This document shows positions 39,119-47,646 of a DNA stretch of 64,000 nt, piece by piece (positions within the stretch are counted from its first letter, which is position 1; each line of letters opens with the position of its first letter). The translations under genes and the position numbers were made by a program. Source of the DNA: Bacteroidales bacterium (lineage in GTDB: Bacteria > Bacteroidota > Bacteroidia > Bacteroidales > WCHB1-69); NCBI GenBank assembly GCA_017554325.1, contig JAFZIP010000009.1, positions 62,001 to 126,000 of the forward strand. The letters run 5' to 3'. The notes below the pieces were generated by a model that was given only the letters and a program-made list of their open reading frames with translations, was not told the DNA's origin and made no database searches.

Positions 39119-40621
39119 ATGGTTTCATTTAATAATCAAGTATTAACCCCGTTTATTGAGGCGACGCGTAACTGGGGTAGTGAGAGAAATGCTTTTTGTA
39201 TCAATAAGCATTATTACTCGTATGAGGAATTGGGAAAGAACATTTCCAAAATTCGAGTGGCAATCAATAATGCAAATCCTCAGAATAATAAAGTGGGGTT
39301 GGTTATAAATGATGATTTAGAGACCTATGCTTCTATTTTCGCATTGTGGTTGGAAGGGGACTGTTATGTGCCACTACATCCCAATTGGCCTTTGGAGCGT
39401 TGTAAAGACATTTGTGAGCAGGTAGATGTGGATTTGGTACTTGACTCTTCCACCAAATCAAGATACGAGGGATTAAATGTTTTGCAAACGAATAAGTTGG
39501 TATTTGAAAGATATTGTCTGAATCCTAAAGAGGACGTGTCAGAAGAAGAACTTGCATACATTCTATTCACCTCTGGCAGCACCGGAAAGCCTAAAGGTGT
39601 CCAGCTTAGTCGCAAAAATGTTGCGGCCTTTATGGACTCTTTCTGGAAGACGGGAATTGTTATTACAGAAGAAGACCGCTGCTTGCAGTGTTTCGACTTG
39701 ACATTCGACGTTTCTGTACAAAGTTATTTGGTGGCTCTTACTAAAGGGGCGTGTTGTTATACCATACCTTATGGTATGATAAAGTATATCTATGCAAGTA
39801 GCTTAATCGAAGAAGAAAAGATAACTTTTGGTGCGATGGCTCCATCAATGCTGAGATATCTAAAGCCGTATTTCGATGAATTTGATGTCTCAAGCCTAAG
39901 GAATTGTATTTTAACAGCAGAAGCCTGCCCAGTAGATTTGATGGAGGATTGGTATCAATATGCAACGAACACTGAGATTTATGACTTTTATGGACCAACA
40001 GAGTGCACGATTTATTGTACCTATTATAAGTTGACCAAAGGAGGAAAGAATAAGCAGCTTAATGGCATTATTTCTATTGGTAAACCTTTGGCAAACTGTG
40101 TGGGATTGATTCTTGATGAACACGGAAACGAACTACCAATAGGTGAGAAAGGGGAGCTGTGTATCGCAGGTGATCAGGTTACAAAAGGATACTGGAATAA
40201 TCCGGAGAAGAATGAAATCTCGTTTTTCTTCAAAGAGGTAGATGGCGTTCAGATGCGTTTTTATCACACAGGAGATCTCTGCTATAAGGATGAAGATGGT
40301 GATATTATGTACTCTGGTCGTTTGGATCATCAGGCCAAAATACAGGGTTTCCGTGTTGAGATGGGCGAGATAGAATACCATGCTCGTGAGTTCCTTGGAG
40401 ATACAAATGTCGTTTGTCTGGCCTTTGACAAAAAGGATGGTCTTACAGAGATTGCGATGTTTATTGAAAAGAATCAATTTGATCCTTCTTCGTTGTTAGC
40501 ATATATGAAAACTAAAATGCCGAGCTATATGATTCCATCAAAAATCATATATGTCCCTGTTTTTCAGTTAAACAGCAACGATAAAATTGATAAAAACATA
40601 CTTAGAAGTTTAATAGATTAA
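39119..40621 (+). CDS. Amino-acid adenylation enzyme (DltA-like AMP ligase), cassette 1
   Basis: 500-residue free-standing A domain that would activate a carboxylic or amino acid as acyl-AMP and load it on the ACP encoded next. Core motifs: LFTSGSTGKPKGVQLS (P-loop, about 148-163), FDVSVQS (A4; its Asp is the usual alpha-amine contact, favouring an amino acid), YDFYGPTECT (A5), YHTGDLCY (A7) and the final Lys in NDKIDKNILR (A10). Followed 11 bp later by an ACP and then a hexapeptide acyltransferase, so the loaded group probably ends up on a sugar. Confidence 0.92.
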   Translation: MVSFNNQVLTPFIEATRNWGSERNAFCINKHYYSYEELGKNISKIRVAINNANPQNNKVGLVINDDLETYASIFALWLEGDCYVPLHPNWPLERCKDICEQVDVDLVLDSSTKSRYEGLNVLQTNKLVFERYCLNPKEDVSEEELAYILFTSGSTGKPKGVQLSRKNVAAFMDSFWKTGIVITEEDRCLQCFDLTFDVSVQSYLVALTKGACCYTIPYGMIKYIYASSLIEEEKITFGAMAPSMLRYLKPYFDEFDVSSLRNCILTAEACPVDLMEDWYQYATNTEIYDFYGPTECTIYCTYYKLTKGGKNKQLNGIISIGKPLANCVGLILDEHGNELPIGEKGELCIAGDQVTKGYWNNPEKNEISFFFKEVDGVQMRFYHTGDLCYKDEDGDIMYSGRLDHQAKIQGFRVEMGEIEYHAREFLGDTNVVCLAFDKKDGLTEIAMFIEKNQFDPSSLLAYMKTKMPSYMIPSKIIYVPVFQLNSNDKIDKNILRSLID

Positions 40622-40632
40622 TAATAAGAATT

Positions 40633-40875
40633 ATGAAAAGAGAAGAAATTGTCGAAAAAACGACAGAGATTTTCAGAACTGTTTTTGAAAATGAGAACAT
40701 GATTCTATCAGATGATATGACACCCGACATGGTTGATAACTGGGCCTCGCTGACACACATGCAAATGGCGACTGCTCTACAAGAGGAATTTGGTGTTAAG
40801 TTTACCATCAAAGACCAGTTGAAACTTATGCGTGTTGGAGATATAATAGCTTTGTTGGAAGAAAAACTTGCTTGA
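40633..40875 (+). CDS. Acyl carrier protein, cassette 1
   Basis: 80-residue carrier protein. The phosphopantetheine attachment site is in DNWASLTHMQM (Ser near residue 38); helices on each side and the FGVKFTIKDQLKLMRVGDI helix III region are typical. It sits between its adenylation enzyme and an acyltransferase. Confidence 0.93.
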   Translation: MKREEIVEKTTEIFRTVFENENMILSDDMTPDMVDNWASLTHMQMATALQEEFGVKFTIKDQLKLMRVGDIIALLEEKLA

Positions 40876-40877
40876 TT

Positions 40878-41486
40878 ATGGGAAGAATAATTGAAAAGAT
40901 TAAAATGAAGATAAACGACTTAATTAAGTTCGTACAATATGGAGATCTCCCAACCAGCTACTACGTCAAACGTGGTATGAAGGTGGGTAAAAACTTTAAT
41001 CGTCAATCTGGAACACGATTGGATCCTTCAAATTGTTGGCTCATTACCATAGGTGATGATGTGAATTTGGCAAATAAAGTACAGATTATTGCCCATGATT
41101 ACTCATCCTGCAAATACACTGAGCATTGCCGCGTGGGACGCGTAATAATAGGCGATAGGGCTTTTATTGGTGCCAATGCCACTATTCTGATGAATGTAAA
41201 AATTGGCGAAGATGTGATAGTATCAGCCGGTAGCGTTGTTACAAAGGATGTTCCTGATAATTGTGTGGTATCTGGTGTCCCAGCTGAGATAGTAGGGCAT
41301 ACATCTGATTTTGTGGGGTGGGAACAATTCCAAATTGCCAAATGTGAGAAGGTATTCGATAGATCTTACACAGTATTTGGTGGTGCAACCCGAGAAAAGC
41401 AAGAGGAAATACTCAAGTATTTAGATGAACATCCTGGTGAAGCCGCGTATATAAAATTCAAATTTAGAGAAAGACTTTCATACTAG
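40878..41486 (+). CDS. Hexapeptide acyltransferase (maltose O-acetyltransferase-like), cassette 1
   Basis: About 202 residues with left-handed beta-helix repeats: WLITIGDDVNLANKVQIIAH (catalytic His region near residue 72), VIIGDRAFIGANATILMNVK, IGEDVIVSAGSVVTKDVPDN and VVSGVPAEIVG. Most relatives use acetyl-CoA, but directly after an A domain and ACP this one may take an aminoacyl or acyl group from the carrier. ATG at 40878 chosen, 2 bp after the ACP stop. Confidence 0.85.
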   Translation: MGRIIEKIKMKINDLIKFVQYGDLPTSYYVKRGMKVGKNFNRQSGTRLDPSNCWLITIGDDVNLANKVQIIAHDYSSCKYTEHCRVGRVIIGDRAFIGANATILMNVKIGEDVIVSAGSVVTKDVPDNCVVSGVPAEIVGHTSDFVGWEQFQIAKCEKVFDRSYTVFGGATREKQEEILKYLDEHPGEAAYIKFKFRERLSY

Positions 41487-41524
41487 ATATATGTCTTTCC
41501 GCTTGTTCCAGTAATTCTAAATCA

Positions 41525-42670
41525 ATGAAAAAACTCTGTGCCATTGCAACCATAGAGGGTACAATGAACTCATTCATCATCCCTGCTATGGAGTACTTTG
41601 TGGACAAGGGGTACGACGTTACCCTGGTCTGCACGATGTCGGAAGACTTCATAAAGAAGAACTCGGGGAAGTTCCACTGTGTGAACATCCCTATGAAAAG
41701 GGGTATTGCCATAGGCGACATGTTGCGCCTGCCATGGAAGTTCTGGAAACTGTTCCGCAAGGAGAAGTTCGACTATGTGCAGTACGCCACAACCAATGCC
41801 TCTTTCTATGCCTGCATACCAGCTAAGCTATGCGGCATCAAGACGAGGGTGTATTGCCAGTGGGGTCTGCTATATGTGGGCTACACTGGCATCAAACGTA
41901 GTATCTTCAAATGGGTGGAGAAATTCTTGTGTTCTTCTGCAACACATATAACCGTGGCCAGCAAGAAGAATATGGAGTATGCCGTGGAAGAAGGGCTGAT
42001 GCCGGCATCGAAAGCGTCAGTGATAGGTGATGGCGGTACAGTGGGTGTAGAACTGTCAGTGTTTGATGTTGCAAAACGGGAAGCATTTAAGGCACAGGTA
42101 CTGGAAGAACACCCTGAATTGAAAGGTCGTCTGGTTTATGGCTATGTTGGCCGTATTGAAACGGATAAAGGAATAAGTGAGTTGTTGGAAGCTTTCATGA
42201 GCTTGAACAATGAGAAATATGCCCTCTTGCTGATTGGTCCGTTTGATGAGTTGCGGAGCAACATCAACCCACAATTGATTGAGCGGGCGAAAGCATCAGG
42301 CAGGGTGGTTTTCCATGGTTTTTCAAAGGAAGTTCCCAAATATATGTCTGCGATGGACATCCTCGTACATCCGACTTATCGAGAAGGCTTCAGCATGGTA
42401 ATTCAGCAAGGAATGGCCATGGGATGTGCCATTATCACCACCAACGTGCCTGGTCCTTCAGAAGTGATTGTAGATGGAAAGTCGGGGATTCTTGTTCCTG
42501 ACCATTCCGCATCCGATCTTGCAAAAGCAATGGAACAATTGGGTGAGAATGCTGAAATGAGAAAAGAATATGTAGAGGCTGGCCTTGAACGAGTGCGAAA
42601 ACTCTTCAACAGACAAAGGATGCTGGAACTGACTTATCAAGACCGAATTAGAATGATGAACAATCACTAA
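41525..42670 (+). CDS. Glycosyltransferase family 4
   Basis: 381-residue GT-B enzyme: N-terminal domain with ATIEGTMNSFIIPAMEYFVD, a membrane-proximal TRVYCQWGLLYVGYTG segment near residue 102, then donor domain with YVGRIETDKGISELLEAF near 207, FHGFSKEVPKYMSAMDILVH near 265 and the EX7E pair in REGFSMVIQQGMAMG near 287. Similar to Bacteroides FucNAc/GlcNAc-type capsule transferases, but the sugar is not certain. Confidence 0.9.
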   Translation: MKKLCAIATIEGTMNSFIIPAMEYFVDKGYDVTLVCTMSEDFIKKNSGKFHCVNIPMKRGIAIGDMLRLPWKFWKLFRKEKFDYVQYATTNASFYACIPAKLCGIKTRVYCQWGLLYVGYTGIKRSIFKWVEKFLCSSATHITVASKKNMEYAVEEGLMPASKASVIGDGGTVGVELSVFDVAKREAFKAQVLEEHPELKGRLVYGYVGRIETDKGISELLEAFMSLNNEKYALLLIGPFDELRSNINPQLIERAKASGRVVFHGFSKEVPKYMSAMDILVHPTYREGFSMVIQQGMAMGCAIITTNVPGPSEVIVDGKSGILVPDHSASDLAKAMEQLGENAEMRKEYVEAGLERVRKLFNRQRMLELTYQDRIRMMNNH

Positions 42671-42681
42671 ATATTAATAAT

Positions 42682-43488
42682 ATGTCAAAGTTTAATTTAA
42701 TGATTCTCGCTTCTACTCCAGAAGATGCATTGAGTGCACAAAATGCAGGAGTAGATCGCGTTTTTTTTGACTTAGAGTATATCGGTAAGGCCGAACGTCA
42801 GCGTAACCGTGATACCGTGAAATATCATAACGATATTGAGCAGATACCCGCTCTTCGAGAGGTGGTTACCTCATCGTCTTTGCTGGTACGAACTAATCCC
42901 ATCCATGCCTATACGGCCACAGAAGTTGAAAAAGCCATTCGCTATGGGGCTGATTATCTAATGCTGCCCATGACAATGGACCGCAATGATGTGGAAACGT
43001 ATGTAAAACTTGTCAACGGGCGAGCCAAAGTCATTATCATGATTGAGACTGCCGCATCCATGACACGGCTGGACGAAATACTGGAAGTGCCGGGCATTGA
43101 TGAACTGTTCATAGGGCTGAACGATTTACACATCAGCATGGGGTTAAACTTCTTGTTTGAACCACTGGCGGGTGGTTTAGTGGATTTCATTGCCAAGAAA
43201 TGCAAGGCCAAGGGCGTTCCGTTCGGGTTTGGAGGTATAGCAAGGATTGGTGATGGAATTCTGCCAGCCGATATGATATTGGGCGAACATGTGCGAGTGG
43301 GTTCCAGTTCTGTTATCCTGTCAAGGACATTCAAAGGAGGAGATTCACCGCAGGCTATTGATTTCAAAGCAGAGGTTGACAAGGTGAGAAACTGCTTTGA
43401 CGAACTGCAGACTTGGAGCGCTGACCAGTTGGATGAGAACCGACTGAAAGTTAAGCAAATAGTTAATCGAATAGTCTTCCCCGTATGA
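42682..43488 (+). CDS. HpcH/HpaI aldolase/citrate-lyase family protein
   Basis: 268-residue TIM-barrel protein. Visible are the divalent-metal and substrate positions: RTNPIH near residue 73, MLPMTMD near 94, MIETAASMTRLDEI (metal Glu near 114) and ELFIGLNDLHISMGL near 139 (metal Asp). Members cleave or form C-C bonds with pyruvate or oxaloacetate-like donors. In a capsule locus it may make an unusual acid component. Starts 11 bp after the glycosyltransferase and overlaps WbqC by 4 bp. Confidence 0.85.
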   Translation: MSKFNLMILASTPEDALSAQNAGVDRVFFDLEYIGKAERQRNRDTVKYHNDIEQIPALREVVTSSSLLVRTNPIHAYTATEVEKAIRYGADYLMLPMTMDRNDVETYVKLVNGRAKVIIMIETAASMTRLDEILEVPGIDELFIGLNDLHISMGLNFLFEPLAGGLVDFIAKKCKAKGVPFGFGGIARIGDGILPADMILGEHVRVGSSSVILSRTFKGGDSPQAIDFKAEVDKVRNCFDELQTWSADQLDENRLKVKQIVNRIVFPV

Positions 43489-44177
43489 ACGTAGGAATCC
43501 ATCAACCCGACTATATCCCTTGGTTGGGATTGTTTTACAAGATGTATCTATCGGATGTATTCGTACATCTGGATGATGCGCAGTATTCAAATGAAGCTGC
43601 GCACAATTTCAACACCATAAAGGTTTCGCAAGGTGAGTTCAGAATCAAGTTCCCGGTAGAGTATCATTTCGGTGATTTGATTAATCAAGTACGGCCAAAG
43701 TATGAATTAAAGTGGCGGGAGAAGCATTTGCGTACGTTCGAGATGAATTATGCAAAGGCGAAATATTTCAAGGATGTCTATCCAGGCCTGAAAGAGATCT
43801 ATATGGTGGATTATGCCAATGTGGCTGACCTGAACATTGCTATCAACGAGTATATTGCCGGTCAGTTTGGCATCAAGCCGAAGTTTGTGCGTTCGTCAGA
43901 GTTTGCCTTCGATACCAAGCGCGAGGAGAAAGTGATTGACCTCTGCGTGGCTGTGGGAGGCACAAGATATATCTCCGGCAATGGTGCTCGTGTTTATCAA
44001 GACCCGGAGCATTTTGCAGCCCGCGGTGTGGAACTAACGTATTTGGACTATAAGCCCATTGAATATCCACAACTTTGGAAAGAATTCCTGCCTTGCATGT
44101 CGGCATTGGATTATATCTTCAACTGCGGATATGACTGGGACTATGTGGTTAAGGAAGTGGCTCAACTGAATCAATGA
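43485..44177 (+). CDS. WbqC family protein
   Basis: 230 residues beginning MNVGIHQPDYIPWLGLFYKM, the family signature, with DVFVHLDDAQY near 24 and SGNGARVYQD near 164 and YKPIEYPQLWKEFLPCMSAL near 188. WbqC proteins occur next to DegT aminotransferases and N-acyltransferases in O-antigen loci; their reaction has not been settled. Start overlaps the previous stop, and its own stop overlaps the DegT-like gene. Confidence 0.92.
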   Translation: MNVGIHQPDYIPWLGLFYKMYLSDVFVHLDDAQYSNEAAHNFNTIKVSQGEFRIKFPVEYHFGDLINQVRPKYELKWREKHLRTFEMNYAKAKYFKDVYPGLKEIYMVDYANVADLNIAINEYIAGQFGIKPKFVRSSEFAFDTKREEKVIDLCVAVGGTRYISGNGARVYQDPEHFAARGVELTYLDYKPIEYPQLWKEFLPCMSALDYIFNCGYDWDYVVKEVAQLNQ

Positions 44178-45154
44178 AAGAGATTGGAAGTTTTATCGAA
44201 TTGGAACTCCCCAATGGGAAGGAACTATACGCTGGTGACAAGGATGTGGCACGACTAAACACAGGGCGTGCTGCCATTTGGCATGCCTTCAGAATTACCG
44301 GTGCCAAGACTATTTGGATTCCTTACTACCAGTGCGAGACCGTGCGGGAATTCTTATTGAGGAAAGAGTGCCGAATTAAGTATTACCATCAGGACAAGAA
44401 CTTTAATCCAACTGATTTGACACCGGCAGAAGACGAGGCAGTGCTATTGGTGAACTACTATGGTATCATGTCATACGAGAGGATGAAGACGCTGGCGGCA
44501 GATTACAAGCATGTGATTACTGATAACTGCCAGGCATTCTTCTGCCCGCCTATTCCTAATGCGCTTACAGTTTATTCCGCAAGGAAATTTGTAGGAGTGG
44601 CTGATGGTGCATACGTAGTGGGCAAGAATGCTCATAAGTATGTGGAGGAATATCCACAGTGCTATTCATCCGACACGGCTGCTTTCCTGCTTAAGCGCAT
44701 AGAGTATGGTTGCGAGGGTAAGGGCTATGAGGCTCGTACTATCAATGAAGAGCGGGTAGATACAGAGGACATTATGAAGATGTCTGCTCTGACCAGAGCA
44801 ATGCTGGATGGGGCAGATTATGAGTACAACAAAAAGCGCAGGGAAGAGAACTTCCAACTTTCTTGTGAATTGTATGCGGGAATTAATCGCATTGACCCTG
44901 TGCTTTATTTAGATGAGGATACGGTTCCTATGGTTTATCCGTTAGTAGTGGAGGATAACAACCTCTTGGGAGCTTTACTCGCGGCCAAGCACTTCCAAGG
45001 GCATTGGTGGAAGTACATTACTGAGGAATTGCCGGAGGATACATTTGAACACTGGCTTTCACGCTATGTGATTCCCATTACTATTGACCATCGGTATGGT
45101 GAGGCTGAGATACGCCATATCCATACGGTGGTGATGAACGCACTAAAACACTAA
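44174..45154 (+). CDS. DegT-like PLP-dependent sugar aminotransferase, short form
   Basis: 326 residues. PLP landmarks: RLNTGRAAIWHAF near residue 28 (phosphate contact), ITDNCQAFF near 115 (ring-nitrogen Asp) and VYSARKFVGVADGAYVV near 132 (Lys that forms the internal aldimine). It is shorter than typical DegT proteins (~370-390) and divergent, as is usual for the WbqC-linked subgroup. A role in making a 4-amino sugar later acylated by the PglD/ACP genes is an inference from the neighbourhood. Confidence 0.8.
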   Translation: MKEIGSFIELELPNGKELYAGDKDVARLNTGRAAIWHAFRITGAKTIWIPYYQCETVREFLLRKECRIKYYHQDKNFNPTDLTPAEDEAVLLVNYYGIMSYERMKTLAADYKHVITDNCQAFFCPPIPNALTVYSARKFVGVADGAYVVGKNAHKYVEEYPQCYSSDTAAFLLKRIEYGCEGKGYEARTINEERVDTEDIMKMSALTRAMLDGADYEYNKKRREENFQLSCELYAGINRIDPVLYLDEDTVPMVYPLVVEDNNLLGALLAAKHFQGHWWKYITEELPEDTFEHWLSRYVIPITIDHRYGEAEIRHIHTVVMNALKH

Positions 45155-45156
45155 TC

Positions 45157-45768
45157 ATGGTATATAAAGTATTTAAGCGATGTTTCGACTTTACGTCGGC
45201 ATTGTTACTATTTATTGTCATCAGTCCGCTGTTTCTGGTGCTGATGATTTGTGCATGGATCTCGATAGGTCGTCCGATATTCTTCCACCAGGAGCGTTCG
45301 GGGAAGGATGAGAAACCTTTTGGGTTGATGAAGTTCCGTACCATGACGGATGCCAGGGATGCGGAGGGTAACTTGTTGCCCGATGCTGAACGATTAACTA
45401 AGTTCGGACGTTTCTTGAGGAATTCCTCCTTGGATGAACTGCCCGAACTACTCAATATCATCAAGGGTGATATGGCAGTGATTGGGCCAAGGCCGTTGTA
45501 TATGAAGTATAATCCGTATTACACAGAATATGAGCGTAAACGCAATACCGTCAGAGGTGGTTTGATACCGCCAGAGTCATTGTATTACGATTCGTTCCTG
45601 ACATGGGACAAGCAATTGAAATATGAGGCTGACTATGCAGAGAATCTGTCGTTTATGCTGGATGTGAAAATCTTGATAAGTGTGTTTAAGACCATGCTTC
45701 GCAGGAACAAGGAAGACTACGGTGAATATGCTCGTGAAGCATTGGATATTGAACGATCAAAAAAATAA
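45157..45768 (+). CDS. PglC/WcaJ-type initiating sugar transferase
   Basis: 203-residue monotopic membrane enzyme that puts the first sugar phosphate on undecaprenyl phosphate. N-terminal re-entrant helix CFDFTSALLLFIVISPLFLV, then KFRTMTDARDAEGNLL near residue 60, LRNSSLDELPELLNIIKGDM (catalytic DE pair) near 88 and VIGPRPLYMKY near 109. PglC homologues usually transfer a diNAcBac- or QuiNAc4N-like sugar, consistent with the neighbouring aminotransferase and PglD-like genes. Confidence 0.94.
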   Translation: MVYKVFKRCFDFTSALLLFIVISPLFLVLMICAWISIGRPIFFHQERSGKDEKPFGLMKFRTMTDARDAEGNLLPDAERLTKFGRFLRNSSLDELPELLNIIKGDMAVIGPRPLYMKYNPYYTEYERKRNTVRGGLIPPESLYYDSFLTWDKQLKYEADYAENLSFMLDVKILISVFKTMLRRNKEDYGEYAREALDIERSKK

Positions 45769-45775
45769 ACATAAT

Positions 45776-46441
45776 ATGGGAAATGTCTTAGTTATAGCCC
45801 CTCATCCAGATGATGAAATACTGGGTTGTGGAGGAACAATGTTAAAGCATATTGCAGAAGGAGATAATGTATATGTGTGTATCGTGACTCATGCTGCCCC
45901 TCCTATTTACAAGGAAGGAGCTTCGGCTAATATTCAAAAGGCAGCGAAACAATGTCATAATATGATGGGTGTTAAAGAGACCTTCTTCTTGAACTTCCCG
46001 ACCGTTATGCTTGAAACAGTTGACAGATATAAAATCAACGATGCGATACTTAATGTAGAGCAATCTACTAAAGCAGATGTCATGTATATACCCCATTATG
46101 GTGATATGCAAAAGGACCATCAGATCGTTGCTGATGCGTGTATGGTTGCGGCAAGGCCCAAATACAAGCATCGCGTACTCAAAGTGTATGGTTATGAAAC
46201 AATGTCGGAAACAGCATGGAATGCACCGAATGTGCAGAATGAATTTATACCCAATACATACGTGGATATAAGCGATTTTCTTGAAAAAAAGAAAGAAGCC
46301 CTTTCCTTTTATGGTTCTCAATTGAATCCTTTCCCTGATGCTCGTTCCTTAGAATCTATCGATGCATTGGCAAAGTATAGAGGGGCATTGATGCATATGA
46401 ATGCAGCAGAAGCTTTTATGTTATTAAGGGAGCTCCGATAA
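45776..46441 (+). CDS. PIG-L family deacetylase
   Basis: 221 residues; zinc-site motif APHPDDEILGCGG at the N-terminus (HPDDE, about residues 9-13) and a second ligand region YIPHYGDMQKDHQ near 102. PIG-L/LmbE proteins remove N-acetyl groups from sugars, which would free an amine for the acyl groups made by the downstream cluster. The start was chosen 7 bp after the sugar-transferase stop; a longer frame extends into that gene. Confidence 0.9.
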   Translation: MGNVLVIAPHPDDEILGCGGTMLKHIAEGDNVYVCIVTHAAPPIYKEGASANIQKAAKQCHNMMGVKETFFLNFPTVMLETVDRYKINDAILNVEQSTKADVMYIPHYGDMQKDHQIVADACMVAARPKYKHRVLKVYGYETMSETAWNAPNVQNEFIPNTYVDISDFLEKKKEALSFYGSQLNPFPDARSLESIDALAKYRGALMHMNAAEAFMLLRELR

Positions 46442-46483
46442 AGTAATAATTATCAGCTACATTAGCGACAACAATAGTGGCAT

Positions 46484-46862
46484 ATGTGGAAGCAGTTTTT
46501 TCATATTGGCTTTACCAAAACTCTCTGGTTTAATATCCGTTATTTGCCCTTTTTTGACGCCATACACATCCCAGTGCTACTTTCCAGAGATGTTCAGATA
46601 AGGCATTGTAATAGAGGTTTTTGTGAGTTTAAGGGAGGCAAAAATGGGATTATTACGTTTTGGCTTTGGTGATCGGCTGTACTGCCGAGATCAGAAAAGT
46701 TCATTATTCATAGCAGGGAAGATAATTGTTGTTGGTAGAGGAGTCCATGCATTCGGAGTTGGTACACAACTCACGATACACAAAAATGGTGTTTTTCAAG
46801 TTGGGGATAACTTTACGTCATTTGGCAACACTTTCCTAAAAAAAAGAGCAAGAGTATCATGA
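46484..46862 (+). pseudogene. Frameshifted, 3'-truncated hexapeptide acyltransferase
   Basis: The first reading frame (from ATG 46484) gives WFNIRYLPFFDAIHIPVLLS and ends at FCEFKGG; near 46635-46650 the homology moves by one base to the frame that reads KMGLLRFGFGDRLY and GKIIVVGRGVHAFGVGTQLT. Together they form the N-terminal half of a Bacteroidota acyltransferase, but the hexapeptide C-terminal half is missing after GDNFTSFGNTFL. One indel plus a terminal deletion make it a pseudogene. The rest of the gap (46863-46974) holds only a short open stretch without recognisable similarity. Confidence 0.75.
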
Positions 46863-46974
46863 CTGACATTAAGATGATCTTTATCACTATCAAAAATGTG
46901 CTGATGCGTAAGGATATCAATTCCGCCACAGCGGCAACGATGGGAGTTTTTATGGAAATAATTAATTTTTTATT

Positions 46975-47625
46975 ATGAAAGACATTGCAATATACGGCGC
47001 TGGCGGCTTCGGGCGAGAGGTGGCCTGCTTAATCAAGCGAATCAACGAAAAAGAGCTAACGTGGAATCTGATTGGCTTTTTCGATGATAACCCGGATTTG
47101 AAAGGCAAGATGATTTCTCATTATGCCCCTTGCCTAGGTGGAATTAATGAGTTAAACACTTATAAAAAAGACCTTGCTTTGACAATCCCTATCGGCAACC
47201 CTCAAACAGTCAGAAAAGTGCATTATAGAATTAGTAATGAAAAAGTTTATTATCCCAATCTTATTATGACAGATTTTTTGATGGCTGACATTGAATCTTT
47301 CAAGATAGGGAAGGGTAATATTATTCAAGGAGGTTGTTCAGTGAGTTGCGATGTTGAATTTGGTGATTTTAATGTCCTCAACGGTAGCATTGCTTTTGGA
47401 CACGATGCCAAAGTGGGTAGCTTCAACACCTTTATGCCTGGTACGAGAATATCCGGTGAGGTTAATATTGGCGATGAGAATTTCTTTGGTGTGGGGTCCA
47501 TCGTTTTGCAACAAATAAAAATAGGGAACAATGTCCGTTTAGGAGCTGGCAGCGTAATGATGACCAAACCCAAAGATGGTAACTTGTATATAGGTAACCC
47601 GGCCGCAAAGTTTCGGTTTCGATAA
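46975..47625 (+). CDS. PglD/NeuD-like sugar N-acyltransferase
   Basis: 216 residues: an N-terminal Rossmann-like sugar-nucleotide-binding part (IAIYGAGGFGREVACLI) and a C-terminal left-handed beta-helix with catalytic His in NGSIAFGHDAKVGSFNTFMP near residue 138. PglD acetylates the 4-amino group of UDP-4-amino sugars. Next to the adenylation/ACP genes it may use an unusual acyl donor. Followed 21 bp later by the adenylation enzyme. Confidence 0.92.
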   Translation: MKDIAIYGAGGFGREVACLIKRINEKELTWNLIGFFDDNPDLKGKMISHYAPCLGGINELNTYKKDLALTIPIGNPQTVRKVHYRISNEKVYYPNLIMTDFLMADIESFKIGKGNIIQGGCSVSCDVEFGDFNVLNGSIAFGHDAKVGSFNTFMPGTRISGEVNIGDENFFGVGSIVLQQIKIGNNVRLGAGSVMMTKPKDGNLYIGNPAAKFRFR

Positions 47626-47646
47626 GGATTAATAAATTATTATAAT

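Noticed and set aside
46859..46978. A 39-codon open frame after the acyltransferase pseudogene
   Set aside because: No recognisable similarity and it runs into the PglD-like start; treated as non-coding.
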